DNA of 6,349 bases from Chloroflexota bacterium (GCA_022571575.1 JACZXN010000109.1:1-6349), one strand, 5' to 3'. Numbered from the stretch's first letter, positions 1 through 5,445 are shown. Program-made: numbers and translations. The notes: generated by a model not told the origin, from the letters alone.

Positions 1-183
1 CGCGCCGAATATGACCTCGGGACAGGGCGAGTCGGAAAAGGTGGTCAGGAAGTGGTGTTCCACGAACCAGACCGAGTCGAATCCCACCTCGTCCGCCAGG
101 ATGCATTGTTCGATGGTCTCCTCGATGACCGCGTGGTCGTCGAGCATGGGCCGTTGCATCTCGTAGGCCAGTGAGAATTTCAT
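1..183 (-). CDS. LLM-class (luciferase-like) flavin-dependent oxidoreductase, N-terminal part
   Basis: Only the first 61 residues are present; the gene runs off the left edge. The translation starts MKFSLAYEMQRP, continues through an amphipathic helix (about residues 16-33) to DEVGFDSVWFVEHHF, and ends in CPEVIFGA. This is the usual start of the bacterial luciferase-like TIM barrel: strand 1, helix 1, then the 'FDSVWFxEHHF' strand whose histidine lies near the flavin in the family. Such enzymes use FMNH2 or F420 to oxidise or reduce small organic substrates in the cytoplasm. The ATG is supported by a purine-rich Shine-Dalgarno sequence, AGAAGGAA, ending about 5 bases upstream on the minus strand. 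The gene diverges from the toxin-antitoxin pair. Cofactor (FMN or F420) and substrate cannot be told from this fragment. The family call is secure; the specific function is unknown. Confidence 0.93.
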   Translation of the reverse strand, partial: MKFSLAYEMQRPMLDDHAVIEETIEQCILADEVGFDSVWFVEHHFLTTFSDSPCPEVIFGA

Positions 184-271
184 GTTATTTCCTTCTGAGG
201 GTGAATGGGGTACGGGTCGAGTGGCGTGGAGTCGCGGCAATTCTAATGGCAACGGGGTTGAACGGCAACCG

Positions 272-299
272 TGTTACGCGTTCGGCAGGCAGCCTGCCG
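272..299 (+). repeat. Intergenic octamer-plus-hairpin element, copy 1
   Basis: TGTTACGC (272-279) is followed by GTTC and then GGCAGGC, which forms the left arm of a perfect hairpin (283-289 pairing with 293-299, loop CAG). A related arrangement, TGTTACGC-ATT-GGTAGGC with the matching right arm GCCTACC, lies at 5446-5514, and the same arms GGCAGGC/GCCTGCC occur at 5317-5339. No T-run follows, so it is not a typical intrinsic terminator. It may be a dispersed REP-like repeat or a regulatory structure. Confidence 0.4.
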
Positions 300-329
300 C
301 CAGTATCTGGGACTAACCGTACTGCAACT

Positions 330-356
330 GTTATACTGATATTAATAAGTCATACT
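330..356 (+). promoter_or_regulatory. Putative promoter/operator of the toxin-antitoxin pair
   Basis: Two near-identical octamers, GTTATACT (330-337) and GTCATACT (349-356), lie 19 bases apart, close to two helical turns. They flank an 8-base perfect palindrome, TATTAATA (340-347). TATACT and CATACT both resemble a -10 box, but no good -35 box is seen at the right distance. AbrB/MazE-type antitoxins are known to bind repeated or palindromic sites just upstream of their own genes, so this is a plausible autoregulatory site. That role is inferred from position and pattern only. Confidence 0.4.
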
Positions 357-375
357 TCCGGAAGGAAATAATACT

Positions 376-651
376 ATGCCCAATGTGGTGGGACAAAAGG
401 GTCAAGTGGTGATCTCAAAGAAGATCAGAGACGAGTTGGGCGTCGAGCCGGGCTGGTGGGCACTGCAGAGCATCGTCGATGGCCACCTTGAGATTCATTT
501 CGTGCCCCCGGAGCACAATCGTTCCTTGATGGGCAGCCTGGCTCCGTACACCGATGTGATAGTCCTAGATGATGAGTGGCACGAGGCAAAGGAGAAAGCC
601 TGGGAGGCTGCGGCCCGGGAGAAGATGGAAAGGTTGGACGGAGGGTTGTGA
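376..651 (+). CDS. AbrB/MazE-family (SpoVT-AbrB domain) antitoxin of a VapBC-type pair
   Basis: This 91-residue protein carries a SpoVT-AbrB swapped-hairpin DNA-binding domain at about residues 1-45. The motif is GQKGQVVISKKIRDELGVEPG: a beta strand, then 'IP/IS-K-x-IRxxLG', a short helix and 'Gxxx', as expected for the family. The C-terminal part (about 64-88, DDEWHEAKEKAWEAAAREKME) is a charged helix of the sort that wraps the toxin. The expected role is to neutralise the PIN nuclease encoded next and to repress the operon through the upstream repeats. A strong Shine-Dalgarno sequence (GGAAGGAA, 360-367) precedes the ATG by about 8 bases. The stop codon TGA overlaps the toxin's GTG, which implies translational coupling. 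The DNA-binding class is clear; the name VapB rests on the PIN partner. Confidence 0.9.
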   Translation: MPNVVGQKGQVVISKKIRDELGVEPGWWALQSIVDGHLEIHFVPPEHNRSLMGSLAPYTDVIVLDDEWHEAKEKAWEAAAREKMERLDGGL

Positions 652-1049
652 GTGGGTTCCTAGATACGTCCATGGTGGTACGGTACCTGATTCGCGATGT
701 GCCTGAGATGGCGGAACGGGCGGCGGCGGTCATCGATAGCGAAGAGCAACTCTGGATCACGGGCGTGGTATTGGCTGAGGTTAGCTATGCATTGAGATCG
801 ACGTACCTGCTGCCTAGGGAAATAGTAATCGACCACATGATGGCGTTCCTTGGCAAAGAGAACATTTCTTGTTACGGACTGGACAAGGGCACGGTTCTGC
901 GGGCATTGCTCATGTGCCGTCCGTCGGGCCGGATATCAATGGCCGATGCATTGATCTGGGCTGCGGCGAGGAGTTCAGGCCGTAACGTCGTCTATTCCTT
1001 TGACGCCAGGTTCCCCAGCGAAGGAATCGAAGTGCGGGCCGGACTATGA
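648..1049 (+). CDS. PIN-domain (VapC-like) ribonuclease toxin
   Basis: A 133-residue single-domain protein starting at GTG648, whose bases overlap the antitoxin stop (GTGA). This start gives the family's usual opening, SGFLDTSMVVRYL. An upstream in-frame GTG at 576 would add 24 residues lying inside the antitoxin gene and is unlikely. The four acidic metal-binding positions of the PIN active site are all visible: D6 (FLDTS), E44 (VLAEVSYAL), D100 (SMADALIWAAA) and D119 (SFDARF). The family consists of Mg2+-dependent ribonucleases that cut RNA when the antitoxin is degraded; the RNA target cannot be predicted. A GGAGGG at 640-645 is only 2 bases from the start, so initiation probably relies on coupling. 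Codons such as ATA, GTA, AGA and TTG are commoner than in the flanking genes, which fits acquisition by transfer. It ends 15 bases from the convergent peptidase gene. Confidence 0.93.
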   Translation: MSGFLDTSMVVRYLIRDVPEMAERAAAVIDSEEQLWITGVVLAEVSYALRSTYLLPREIVIDHMMAFLGKENISCYGLDKGTVLRALLMCRPSGRISMADALIWAAARSSGRNVVYSFDARFPSEGIEVRAGL

Positions 1050-1064
1050 CCCTGCAAGCCGCCC

Positions 1065-2243
1065 CTACCCGCCCTTGATCAGCACGACTTCGTGTTGGAC
1101 CGGGGAGCTGGCGAAGGGGCCGTCGGCCGACATGAACACGTCGATCTCGGAGCGGACGCCGAACTCGGGCAGGTAGATGCCCGGCTCGATGGAGAAGCAG
1201 ACGCCGGGGATTATGCGGCGGGTGTCGTGGGTCTCGAAGCTGTCCAGGTTGACCGCCTCGCTGTGGACCTCGAACCCGATGCTGTGGCCCAGCCGGTGGG
1301 TGAAGTACTCGCCGTAACCCCGGCCGGCGATGAACTCCCGGGCCACCTGGTCGGCCTGCCAGCCTTGGACCGCCGTTCCCTGGTTGTGGGCGTCTTCCAA
1401 GTAGCGCAGCGCGGCGTCCCGGGCCCCGATGACTATGTCAAATATCTCCTGATGCCGCGGGGGCACGGAGTCTCCCACGTAGGCCACCCAGGTGATGTCG
1501 GCGTAGACGCTGCCGGTGGCTATGCCCTTGGCCCAGAGGTCGATCAGCAGCCAGTCGCCCTGTGTTATGGCGCTGGTTCTATCGGCCGAGGGTTCGTAGT
1601 GGGGGTCCGAGGCGTTGGCGTTGACGGCCACGATGGGGCCGTCGGGGGAAGCGATACTTTCTTCGGCGAACCGCTCCCGGATGAACTCGGCCACCTGAAA
1701 CTCGGTCACTCCCTCCGCCAGATGGTCCCCGGCGTAGGCAAAGGCCTGGTTCACGATGCGCCCCAGTTTATCGGCGGTGGCGCGGTGGTCGGCCAGTTGC
1801 TCCGGCGTCCACTGGTGGGTGGCGTACTGCATCAGGTCGGCGGAAGAGACCACCTGAGGGCCCATGCTCCGCACCAGTTCCACCGTCCCGGCGTCTACCC
1901 TGGACACCCGGGGCAGGGCGTTCTCGGGGGAGTACTCCATGGCGACCCGGTCCGCTCCGGACAACAGGTCCCGCAGCGCTTTCAGCATGGAATCCCGGCT
2001 GCTGTAGACCGTCAGCGTGACGCCGGACTGGTCGAACTTCCCGGCATCGACGTGGTGGACCAGCAGGCTTGGTTCTCCCTGGGCGGGAAGGTAGAAATAA
2101 CAGGGGCGGGTGACGTGGCCTGAGGAGGAGACAACCTGCCAGAAGACCGGGTTGGTCTGGCGGTAGTCGTAGACCAGCCAGCCGGGGATACCCTCTTGGG
2201 AGAGGTACTCCTGGGCCGTGCGGTATATCTCCTGCTGTTTCAT
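1065..2243 (-). CDS. M24-family metallopeptidase (Xaa-Pro dipeptidase/creatinase-like)
   Basis: The protein has 392 residues from the ATG. An in-frame TTG two codons upstream would give 394, and the numbering here uses that 394-residue form. Residues about 5-145 form a creatinase-type N-terminal domain; residues about 150-390 form the 'pita-bread' catalytic domain. The two-metal ligands are all present: D237 (LLIDLWAK), D251 (VYADITW), H322 (RLGHSIGFEVH), E355 (FSIEPGIY) and E368 (RSEIDVF). H217 (DPHYEP) and H329 are the likely substrate-binding histidines. The two Asp ligands are 14 residues apart rather than the usual 11, because of a short insertion. Known members cleave the bond before proline or hydrolyse creatine-like compounds; this one probably acts on a peptide or amide in the cytoplasm, but the substrate is not readable. 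ATG2243 is preferred because an AGAG lies 7 bases upstream. The gene follows the SDR by about 90 bases and may be co-transcribed. Confidence 0.95.
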   Translation of the reverse strand: MKQQEIYRTAQEYLSQEGIPGWLVYDYRQTNPVFWQVVSSSGHVTRPCYFYLPAQGEPSLLVHHVDAGKFDQSGVTLTVYSSRDSMLKALRDLLSGADRVAMEYSPENALPRVSRVDAGTVELVRSMGPQVVSSADLMQYATHQWTPEQLADHRATADKLGRIVNQAFAYAGDHLAEGVTEFQVAEFIRERFAEESIASPDGPIVAVNANASDPHYEPSADRTSAITQGDWLLIDLWAKGIATGSVYADITWVAYVGDSVPPRHQEIFDIVIGARDAALRYLEDAHNQGTAVQGWQADQVAREFIAGRGYGEYFTHRLGHSIGFEVHSEAVNLDSFETHDTRRIIPGVCFSIEPGIYLPEFGVRSEIDVFMSADGPFASSPVQHEVVLIKGG

Positions 2244-2332
2244 GGTCAATCTCTTCGCTTGGGCCGAGGGTTGGGCCGCCGGTCCTCTGGCAAGTTTGGT
2301 TCACCCAGCTGCCCTGGTCCGGTTGCCTTGGT

Positions 2333-3127
2333 CTAGTGAATCGTCTGGAGCATGCCGCCGTCCAGCACCACACTGGTGCCGGTGAGGTAGGAGGCCCGGT
2401 CCGAGGCCAGGAATGCCACCAGGTCACCCACTTCCTCGGGCTTGCCCAGCCGGCCCATGGGGATGGCGGAAACCGCGGCCTTCATCAGATCCTCGAAGGA
2501 CTTTCCGGATTCCTGGGCCTCGGTCTCAAAGGAGGAGGTCAGGTAGCCCGTTTCCACCGGACCCGAGACCAGGTTGTTGACCGTGATATTGAAGGGGGCC
2601 AGTTCGTTGGCCAGCATCTTGGAGTATCCCACCAGAGCCATTTGGGAGGTGGTTGAAAGGGCTGTGCCACTGGTGGACCTGCGCCCCAAGGAGGGCAACA
2701 GGTGGACTATGCGGCCCCAGCGTTGCTGTTTCATGTAGGGAATCACTTCCCTGGCAAACCGGACTGCGCTGAGAAAGTTGTCCTCCAGGGCGGTCATGAT
2801 GGTCTCGTCATTGAATTCGGAGGGCCGTCCCGGAGGGCCGTAGCCCATATGGGTGACCAGGATGCCGACCTGGCCGAACCGGTTGAAGGTGTCCCGGACC
2901 ACGCGCCGGATGTCCCGGGCGACGGACAGGTCGGCGGGGATGGCCAGTACGTGTTGTTGGGAGCCCACCCGGGCCAGTTCTATCTCGGTGCGGCGAAGGT
3001 CGGCCTCGGTGCGGGCGCAGATGGCCACGTTGGCCCCTTCTTGGGCGAAAGCCAGGGCGATCGCCCGGCCCATGCCCCTGCTGGAGCCTCCGATGATGGC
3101 AACCCGGTCTTTAAGTCCCAAGTCCAT
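2333..3127 (-). CDS. SDR-family protein with degenerate catalytic tetrad
   Basis: 264 residues, the normal length for a classical short-chain dehydrogenase/reductase. The Rossmann fold is intact: cofactor motif GGSSRGMG (13-20, Gly replacing the usual Thr), R39 after strand 2 suggesting NADP(H), D66 (PADL), N117 (LEDNFLS), and the C-terminal LTGTSVVLDGG (248-258). The catalytic positions are altered. Aligning GRIVHLLPSLG with the usual GRIVNISSxxG puts Pro145 at the catalytic Ser. Thirteen residues on, Ser158 replaces Tyr and Gln162 replaces Lys of YxxxK (local sequence LSTTSQMALVGYSK). VTHMG stands where NNAG is usual, and SGPVET where PGxxxT is usual. The protein may bind nucleotide without normal dehydrogenase chemistry, or use another mechanism. 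An AGGAGG (3138-3143) lies 10 bases before the ATG. The gene is preceded by hairpins and followed by the M24 peptidase gene. Family membership is certain; activity is doubtful. Confidence 0.95.
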   Translation of the reverse strand: MDLGLKDRVAIIGGSSRGMGRAIALAFAQEGANVAICARTEADLRRTEIELARVGSQQHVLAIPADLSVARDIRRVVRDTFNRFGQVGILVTHMGYGPPGRPSEFNDETIMTALEDNFLSAVRFAREVIPYMKQQRWGRIVHLLPSLGRRSTSGTALSTTSQMALVGYSKMLANELAPFNITVNNLVSGPVETGYLTSSFETEAQESGKSFEDLMKAAVSAIPMGRLGKPEEVGDLVAFLASDRASYLTGTSVVLDGGMLQTIH

Positions 3128-3158
3128 GGCCGCTCAACCTCCTGAGCCTAGGTCCGGC

Positions 3159-3198
3159 GGACGCCCCGGGAATTTCGGGTATCCCGTGGGGCGTTCCG
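3159..3198 (-). other. GC-rich hairpin in the SDR 5' leader
   Basis: CGGACGCCCC (3158-3167) pairs with GGGGCG-T-TCCG (3188-3198) with one bulged T. Inside it GGGA (3168-3171) pairs with TCCC (3182-3185) around a 10-base loop. It lies just upstream of the SDR Shine-Dalgarno sequence, about 30 bases before the start codon. No T-run follows on the minus strand, so a 5'-UTR structure is more likely than an intrinsic terminator. Confidence 0.4.
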
Positions 3199-3248
3199 GT
3201 CTGAGACCCTGAACCACGGGCCAGACTAACACGCGGATTTACTTGGCA

Positions 3249-3281
3249 CAATCACCCCATTGGCCCTGGTTTGGGGGATTG
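3249..3281 (-). terminator. Possible terminator hairpin after the CoA-transferase/SnoaL pair
   Basis: CAATC-A-CCCC (3249-3258) pairs with GGGG-GATTG (3273-3281), giving nine pairs with one bulged base and a 14-base loop. It begins about 30 bases downstream of the SnoaL-like stop on the minus strand. No U-tract follows, so this would be an atypical terminator or an mRNA 3'-end stabiliser. Confidence 0.3.
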
Positions 3282-3311
3282 TAATTCCACAAGGTGTTTA
3301 CGACCCGGCGT

Positions 3312-3734
3312 TTAAGAAATCTCGGGGACAACGGCGCCGATCTGCCGCATCAAACCGATGGTGTCTCCGTAGACCAGACCGCTGGTTATCTGACCCTCGA
3401 AGATCCGGAAGAACGCGATCCCACCATACTCCACCCGCTTGCCAGTGGGGACGGCCCCGTACAGCTCTCCCAAATGAGTTCCGCTGTAGGTTAGGCGGGC
3501 CATCACCCCATCGCCCTCGGCCAGCAATTCATCAATCTGGTTGTGAAAGTCCGGGAAGGCGGCCCGCACTTGGGCCACGTACCCGCGAAATCCATCCCGG
3601 CCGCTGACCGTCACACCCAACGAACCCCGGAACTGGATGTCTGGGGCGATGATCTTATCGACGGCTACGTCGTCCCACCGGTTCCACAGGTCGGCGTAGT
3701 AGCGATGGATCAGGTTTTTGTTCTTGTCCAACAT
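3312..3734 (-). CDS. SnoaL-like (NTF2-fold) ester cyclase-family protein
   Basis: 140 residues from ATG3734; an in-frame TTG at 3752 would add six residues but has no visible ribosome-binding site. The sequence matches the SnoaL-like polyketide-cyclase pattern: an N-terminal helix (NLIHRYYADLWNRWD), GRDGFRGYVAQVRAAFPDF (about 45-63), LLAEGDGVMARLTYSGTHLGEL (70-91), GAVPTGKRVEYGGIAFFRIFEGQI (93-116), and a final strand with D124 before GLMRQIGA. Named members close rings of polyketide esters by aldol chemistry, but many relatives in catabolic operons are uncharacterised hydratase-, isomerase- or cyclase-like proteins of the NTF2 fold. Its start lies 14-32 bases after the CoA-transferase stop on the same strand, so the two are very probably co-transcribed and it may act on a product of that CoA pathway. 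Fold call strong, reaction unknown. Confidence 0.9.
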   Translation of the reverse strand: MLDKNKNLIHRYYADLWNRWDDVAVDKIIAPDIQFRGSLGVTVSGRDGFRGYVAQVRAAFPDFHNQIDELLAEGDGVMARLTYSGTHLGELYGAVPTGKRVEYGGIAFFRIFEGQITSGLVYGDTIGLMRQIGAVVPEIS

Positions 3735-3766
3735 TGGAACTGGGCCTGCCAATGGAATACGAAAGC

Positions 3767-4960
3767 CTAGATGACCTCTTGGGCTTGCAGTTCCTCGATC
3801 TCGCCGGGGGAATAGCCCAGGCTCCCCAGAACTTCCTGGTTGTGCTCTCCCAGCAGCGGCGGGTGGCGGTCCAGACCACCCGGAGTGCGGGAGAACTTGA
3901 TGGGTATGCCGGTCTGCTTGATCTTGCCCAGGGTTGGGTGGGCCATCTCCAGGTACATGTCCCTGGAGAGCAACTGAGGGTCGGAGAACACGTCGGCCAG
4001 ATCGTTGATGGGGCCGCAGGGCACGCTGAACTTCTGCAACTGCTCCACCCAGTCCATGACCGGGCGTTTCAGGAATATCTCCTGAAGAAATGGCACGATC
4101 TTGGTCCGGTTCTTCGCCCGGTCAACGTTGGTGGTGTAGTCCGGGTCGTCCTTCAGTTCGGGCAGGTTCATGCCCTCGCAGAACCGCCCCCAGATCCGCT
4201 CCGAGCCCACGGCCAGGTTGAGGTACTTGTTGTCCTGGCACATGAACGCCTGATAGGGCACCAGGTTCGGATGGGCCGCGCCCAAGCGCTTGGGCGGCTC
4301 CCCGGTGGCGAAGAAATTGGCCGCCTGATAGGTGAGCCACGCCACCTGGGCGTCCATCATGGAGATGTCGATGTATTGGCCCTGGCCCTCGCCCTCGTGG
4401 GACCGGTTGTGGATGGCGGCCATGATGGCGAAGGCGGCCCACATCCCGGCTCCGATATCGGCCACCGCTATTCCCACCTTCTGGGGCTCGCCGTCGGGCT
4501 CTCCGGTGATGCTCATCAGGCCGCTGATGCCCTGCATGATCTGGTCGTAGGCCGGCCGGCTGCTGTAGGGTCCGGTCTGCCCGAACCCGGAGATGGAGCA
4601 AAAGACGATGCCGGGGTTGATGGCATTGATCTCGTCATAGCCCAAGCCGAAACGGTCCATCACGCCGGGGGTGAAGTTCTCCACCACCACGTCGGCGTCC
4701 TTGGCCAGCTTTCGGAAAATCTCTTTCGCCCGCTCCTCTTTGAAGTTGAGGGTCAAGCTCCGCTTGTTGCGGTTGATGGACAGGAAATAGGCGCTCTCTT
4801 CGCCGATGAATGGAGGTCCCCAACTGCGGGTGTCGTCGCCGGAGCCGGGTATCTCGATCTTGATGACATCGGCGCCGTGGTCTCCCAACATCAGCGTGCA
4901 GAACGGGCCGGCCAGGGCCCGGGTCAGGTCCAACACCCTGATCCCTTCAAGTGCTTTCAT
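3767..4960 (-). CDS. CaiB/BaiF family class III CoA-transferase
   Basis: Full-length at 397 residues, typical of the family. The N-terminal signature is LEGIRVLDLTRALAGPFCTLMLGDHGADVIKIE (4-36), followed by NRNKRSLTLNFK (63-74) and DVVVENFTPGVMDRFGLGYDEI (90-111). Then come CSISGFGQTGPYSSRPAYD (121-139) and VGIAVADIGAGM (162-173). D168 corresponds to the aspartate that forms the covalent acyl/CoA intermediate in formyl-CoA transferase. The glycine loop GGGGQ of formyl-CoA transferase is absent; VGSERIWGRFC (251-261) stands there, as in many uncharacterised members, so an oxalate/formate role is not supported. The enzyme would move CoA between organic acids in the cytoplasm as the activation step of a breakdown pathway. 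Acceptor and donor are unknown. AAGGAGA (complement of 4971-4977) precedes the ATG by 10 bases. It leads the minus-strand block and is closely followed by the SnoaL-like gene. Confidence 0.97.
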   Translation of the reverse strand: MKALEGIRVLDLTRALAGPFCTLMLGDHGADVIKIEIPGSGDDTRSWGPPFIGEESAYFLSINRNKRSLTLNFKEERAKEIFRKLAKDADVVVENFTPGVMDRFGLGYDEINAINPGIVFCSISGFGQTGPYSSRPAYDQIMQGISGLMSITGEPDGEPQKVGIAVADIGAGMWAAFAIMAAIHNRSHEGEGQGQYIDISMMDAQVAWLTYQAANFFATGEPPKRLGAAHPNLVPYQAFMCQDNKYLNLAVGSERIWGRFCEGMNLPELKDDPDYTTNVDRAKNRTKIVPFLQEIFLKRPVMDWVEQLQKFSVPCGPINDLADVFSDPQLLSRDMYLEMAHPTLGKIKQTGIPIKFSRTPGGLDRHPPLLGEHNQEVLGSLGYSPGEIEELQAQEVI

Positions 4961-5107
4961 GAATCTGCGGTCTCCTTAACCGATGGGACTTCGGTATGCC
5001 GTCCCGAGGCGGTCCCGTCACCAGGCCAAATGTTACCACAGGGCGGATGGGTCGGAGCGGGGGTGGATGGCTCACCCAAGCAACGCTAAACGTCAGGAGG
5101 TCCACAG
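4961..5107. other. Divergent intergenic region before the CoA-transferase
   Basis: Apart from the CoA-transferase ribosome-binding site near 4971-4977 there is one weak hairpin (GGGAC near 4985, GTCCC near 5001) and a well-formed AGGAGG at 5095-5100. I see no convincing -35/-10 pair on either strand. The promoter for the minus-strand block should lie here. Confidence 0.4.
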
Positions 5108-5261
5108 ATGGTCCACCCGGCCATGGGACGTGGATGGCGGGGAGATATTCGATCTGGGCCTAGAGAAGCTGGCGGGCATGGTGGACGGCCTGGACCCCAG
5201 CGGTTTCAGCGGGTTCGGCTCGGCGGTGGACATCCTCACCGGCTCGCCGTCCGGAGCCTGA
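5108..5261 (+). pseudogene. Possible small gene, apparently frameshifted or a coding remnant
   Basis: A textbook Shine-Dalgarno (AGGAGG, 5095-5100) sits 7 bases before ATG5108, but the frame it opens (to 5311, 66-67 codons) reads Arg/Gly-rich and looks non-coding. The neighbouring frame from about 5118 to the TGA at 5259-5261 reads like real protein, including GEIFDLGLEKLAGMVDGL and FSGFGSAVDILTG, with mostly G/C third bases. Losing one base near 5123 would join ATG5108 to this frame, giving about 48 residues. Without a shift the frame could start at GTG5130 (43 residues, weak ribosome-binding site) or at ATG4983. The opposite strand is also open here (5093-5275) and shares the same third-base positions, but its product is Pro/Ser-rich and less protein-like. 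I recognise no family. It may be a tiny novel gene, the tail of a decayed gene, or chance. Confidence 0.3.
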
Positions 5262-5316
5262 ACAGCGAGACCCATTGGGTTTCCGGAGGGCTCCTCCGCT
5301 CGATCGCGTAAACAGC

Positions 5317-5339
5317 GGGGCAGGCATCACGCCTGCCCC
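5317..5339 (+). terminator. Strong GC hairpin: terminator or REP-like palindromic repeat
   Basis: GGGGCAGGC (5317-5325) pairs perfectly with GCCTGCCCC (5331-5339) around the loop ATCAC, a 9-bp stem with no mismatch. The downstream tail TGTTACTTT is only moderately T-rich. It could end transcription of the small reading frame just upstream. The inner arms GGCAGGC/GCCTGCC are the same as those of the hairpin at 283-299, so it could equally be a copy of a dispersed intergenic palindrome. The structure is certain; the role is not. Confidence 0.5.
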
Positions 5340-5445
5340 CTGTTACTTTGGCCGGACCTACGCCCATTTTGTGGTTAACGGGTTGAACCGAATTCCCCAA
5401 TCCTCAATTTGCCGGCAGGCCCGGGCGGCGCCGCAGCAGCCCGAA

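Larger units (their letters stand above)
184..375. other. Divergent intergenic region between the LLM oxidoreductase and vapB-like gene
   Basis: This gene-less region of 192 bases must hold the promoters of both divergent genes. Visible structure: a small hairpin GGTTG-N5-CAACC (256-270), a perfect hairpin CGGCAGG-CAG-CCTGCCG (283-299), and an AT-rich patch with direct repeats before the antitoxin gene (330-356). The two borders carry an exact 11-base inverted repeat (TTATTTCCTTC at 185-195, GAAGGAAATAA at 361-371), each copy being the ribosome-binding leader of its gene. An open frame across 171-371 has no coding character and is discounted. Confidence 0.7.

Noticed and set aside
425..760. 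Minus-strand frame across the antitoxin and toxin junction
   Set aside because: Both plus-strand genes are supported by domain motifs and start/stop coupling. This frame is a shadow rich in Ser, Arg and Pro.
1092..2123. A 343-codon plus-strand open frame opposite the M24 peptidase
   Set aside because: It is a shadow of a gene whose five metal ligands are all in place. The product is Gly/Val/His-rich and has no recognisable domain or convincing start site.
1768..2427. A 219-codon minus-strand frame overlapping the SDR end and M24 start
   Set aside because: It reads through two genes in another frame, giving an Arg/Pro/Gly-rich product typical of out-of-frame translation.
2620..2680. Tyr168-Ser-Lys170 as the SDR catalytic YxxxK
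   Set aside because: The spacing is wrong (YxK), and the flanking ALVG..KMLANELAP aligns these residues with the F-T-K that follow the usual active site, 10 residues too late.
2336..3212. Plus-strand frames opposite the SDR gene
   Set aside because: They are antisense to the SDR, composed mostly of Gly/His or Arg/Ser, with no motifs.
3734..5089. A 451-codon plus-strand open frame opposite the CoA-transferase
   Set aside because: It is antisense to a clear full-length CaiB/BaiF gene. Its product is His/Gly/Val/Leu-rich with no family motif, and long antisense frames are expected in GC-rich genes.
5093..5275. Minus-strand 60-codon frame over the small coding-like stretch
   Set aside because: It shares third-base positions with the plus frame, so base composition cannot separate them. 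Its Pro/Ser/Arg-rich product and lack of a ribosome-binding site make it the weaker choice.
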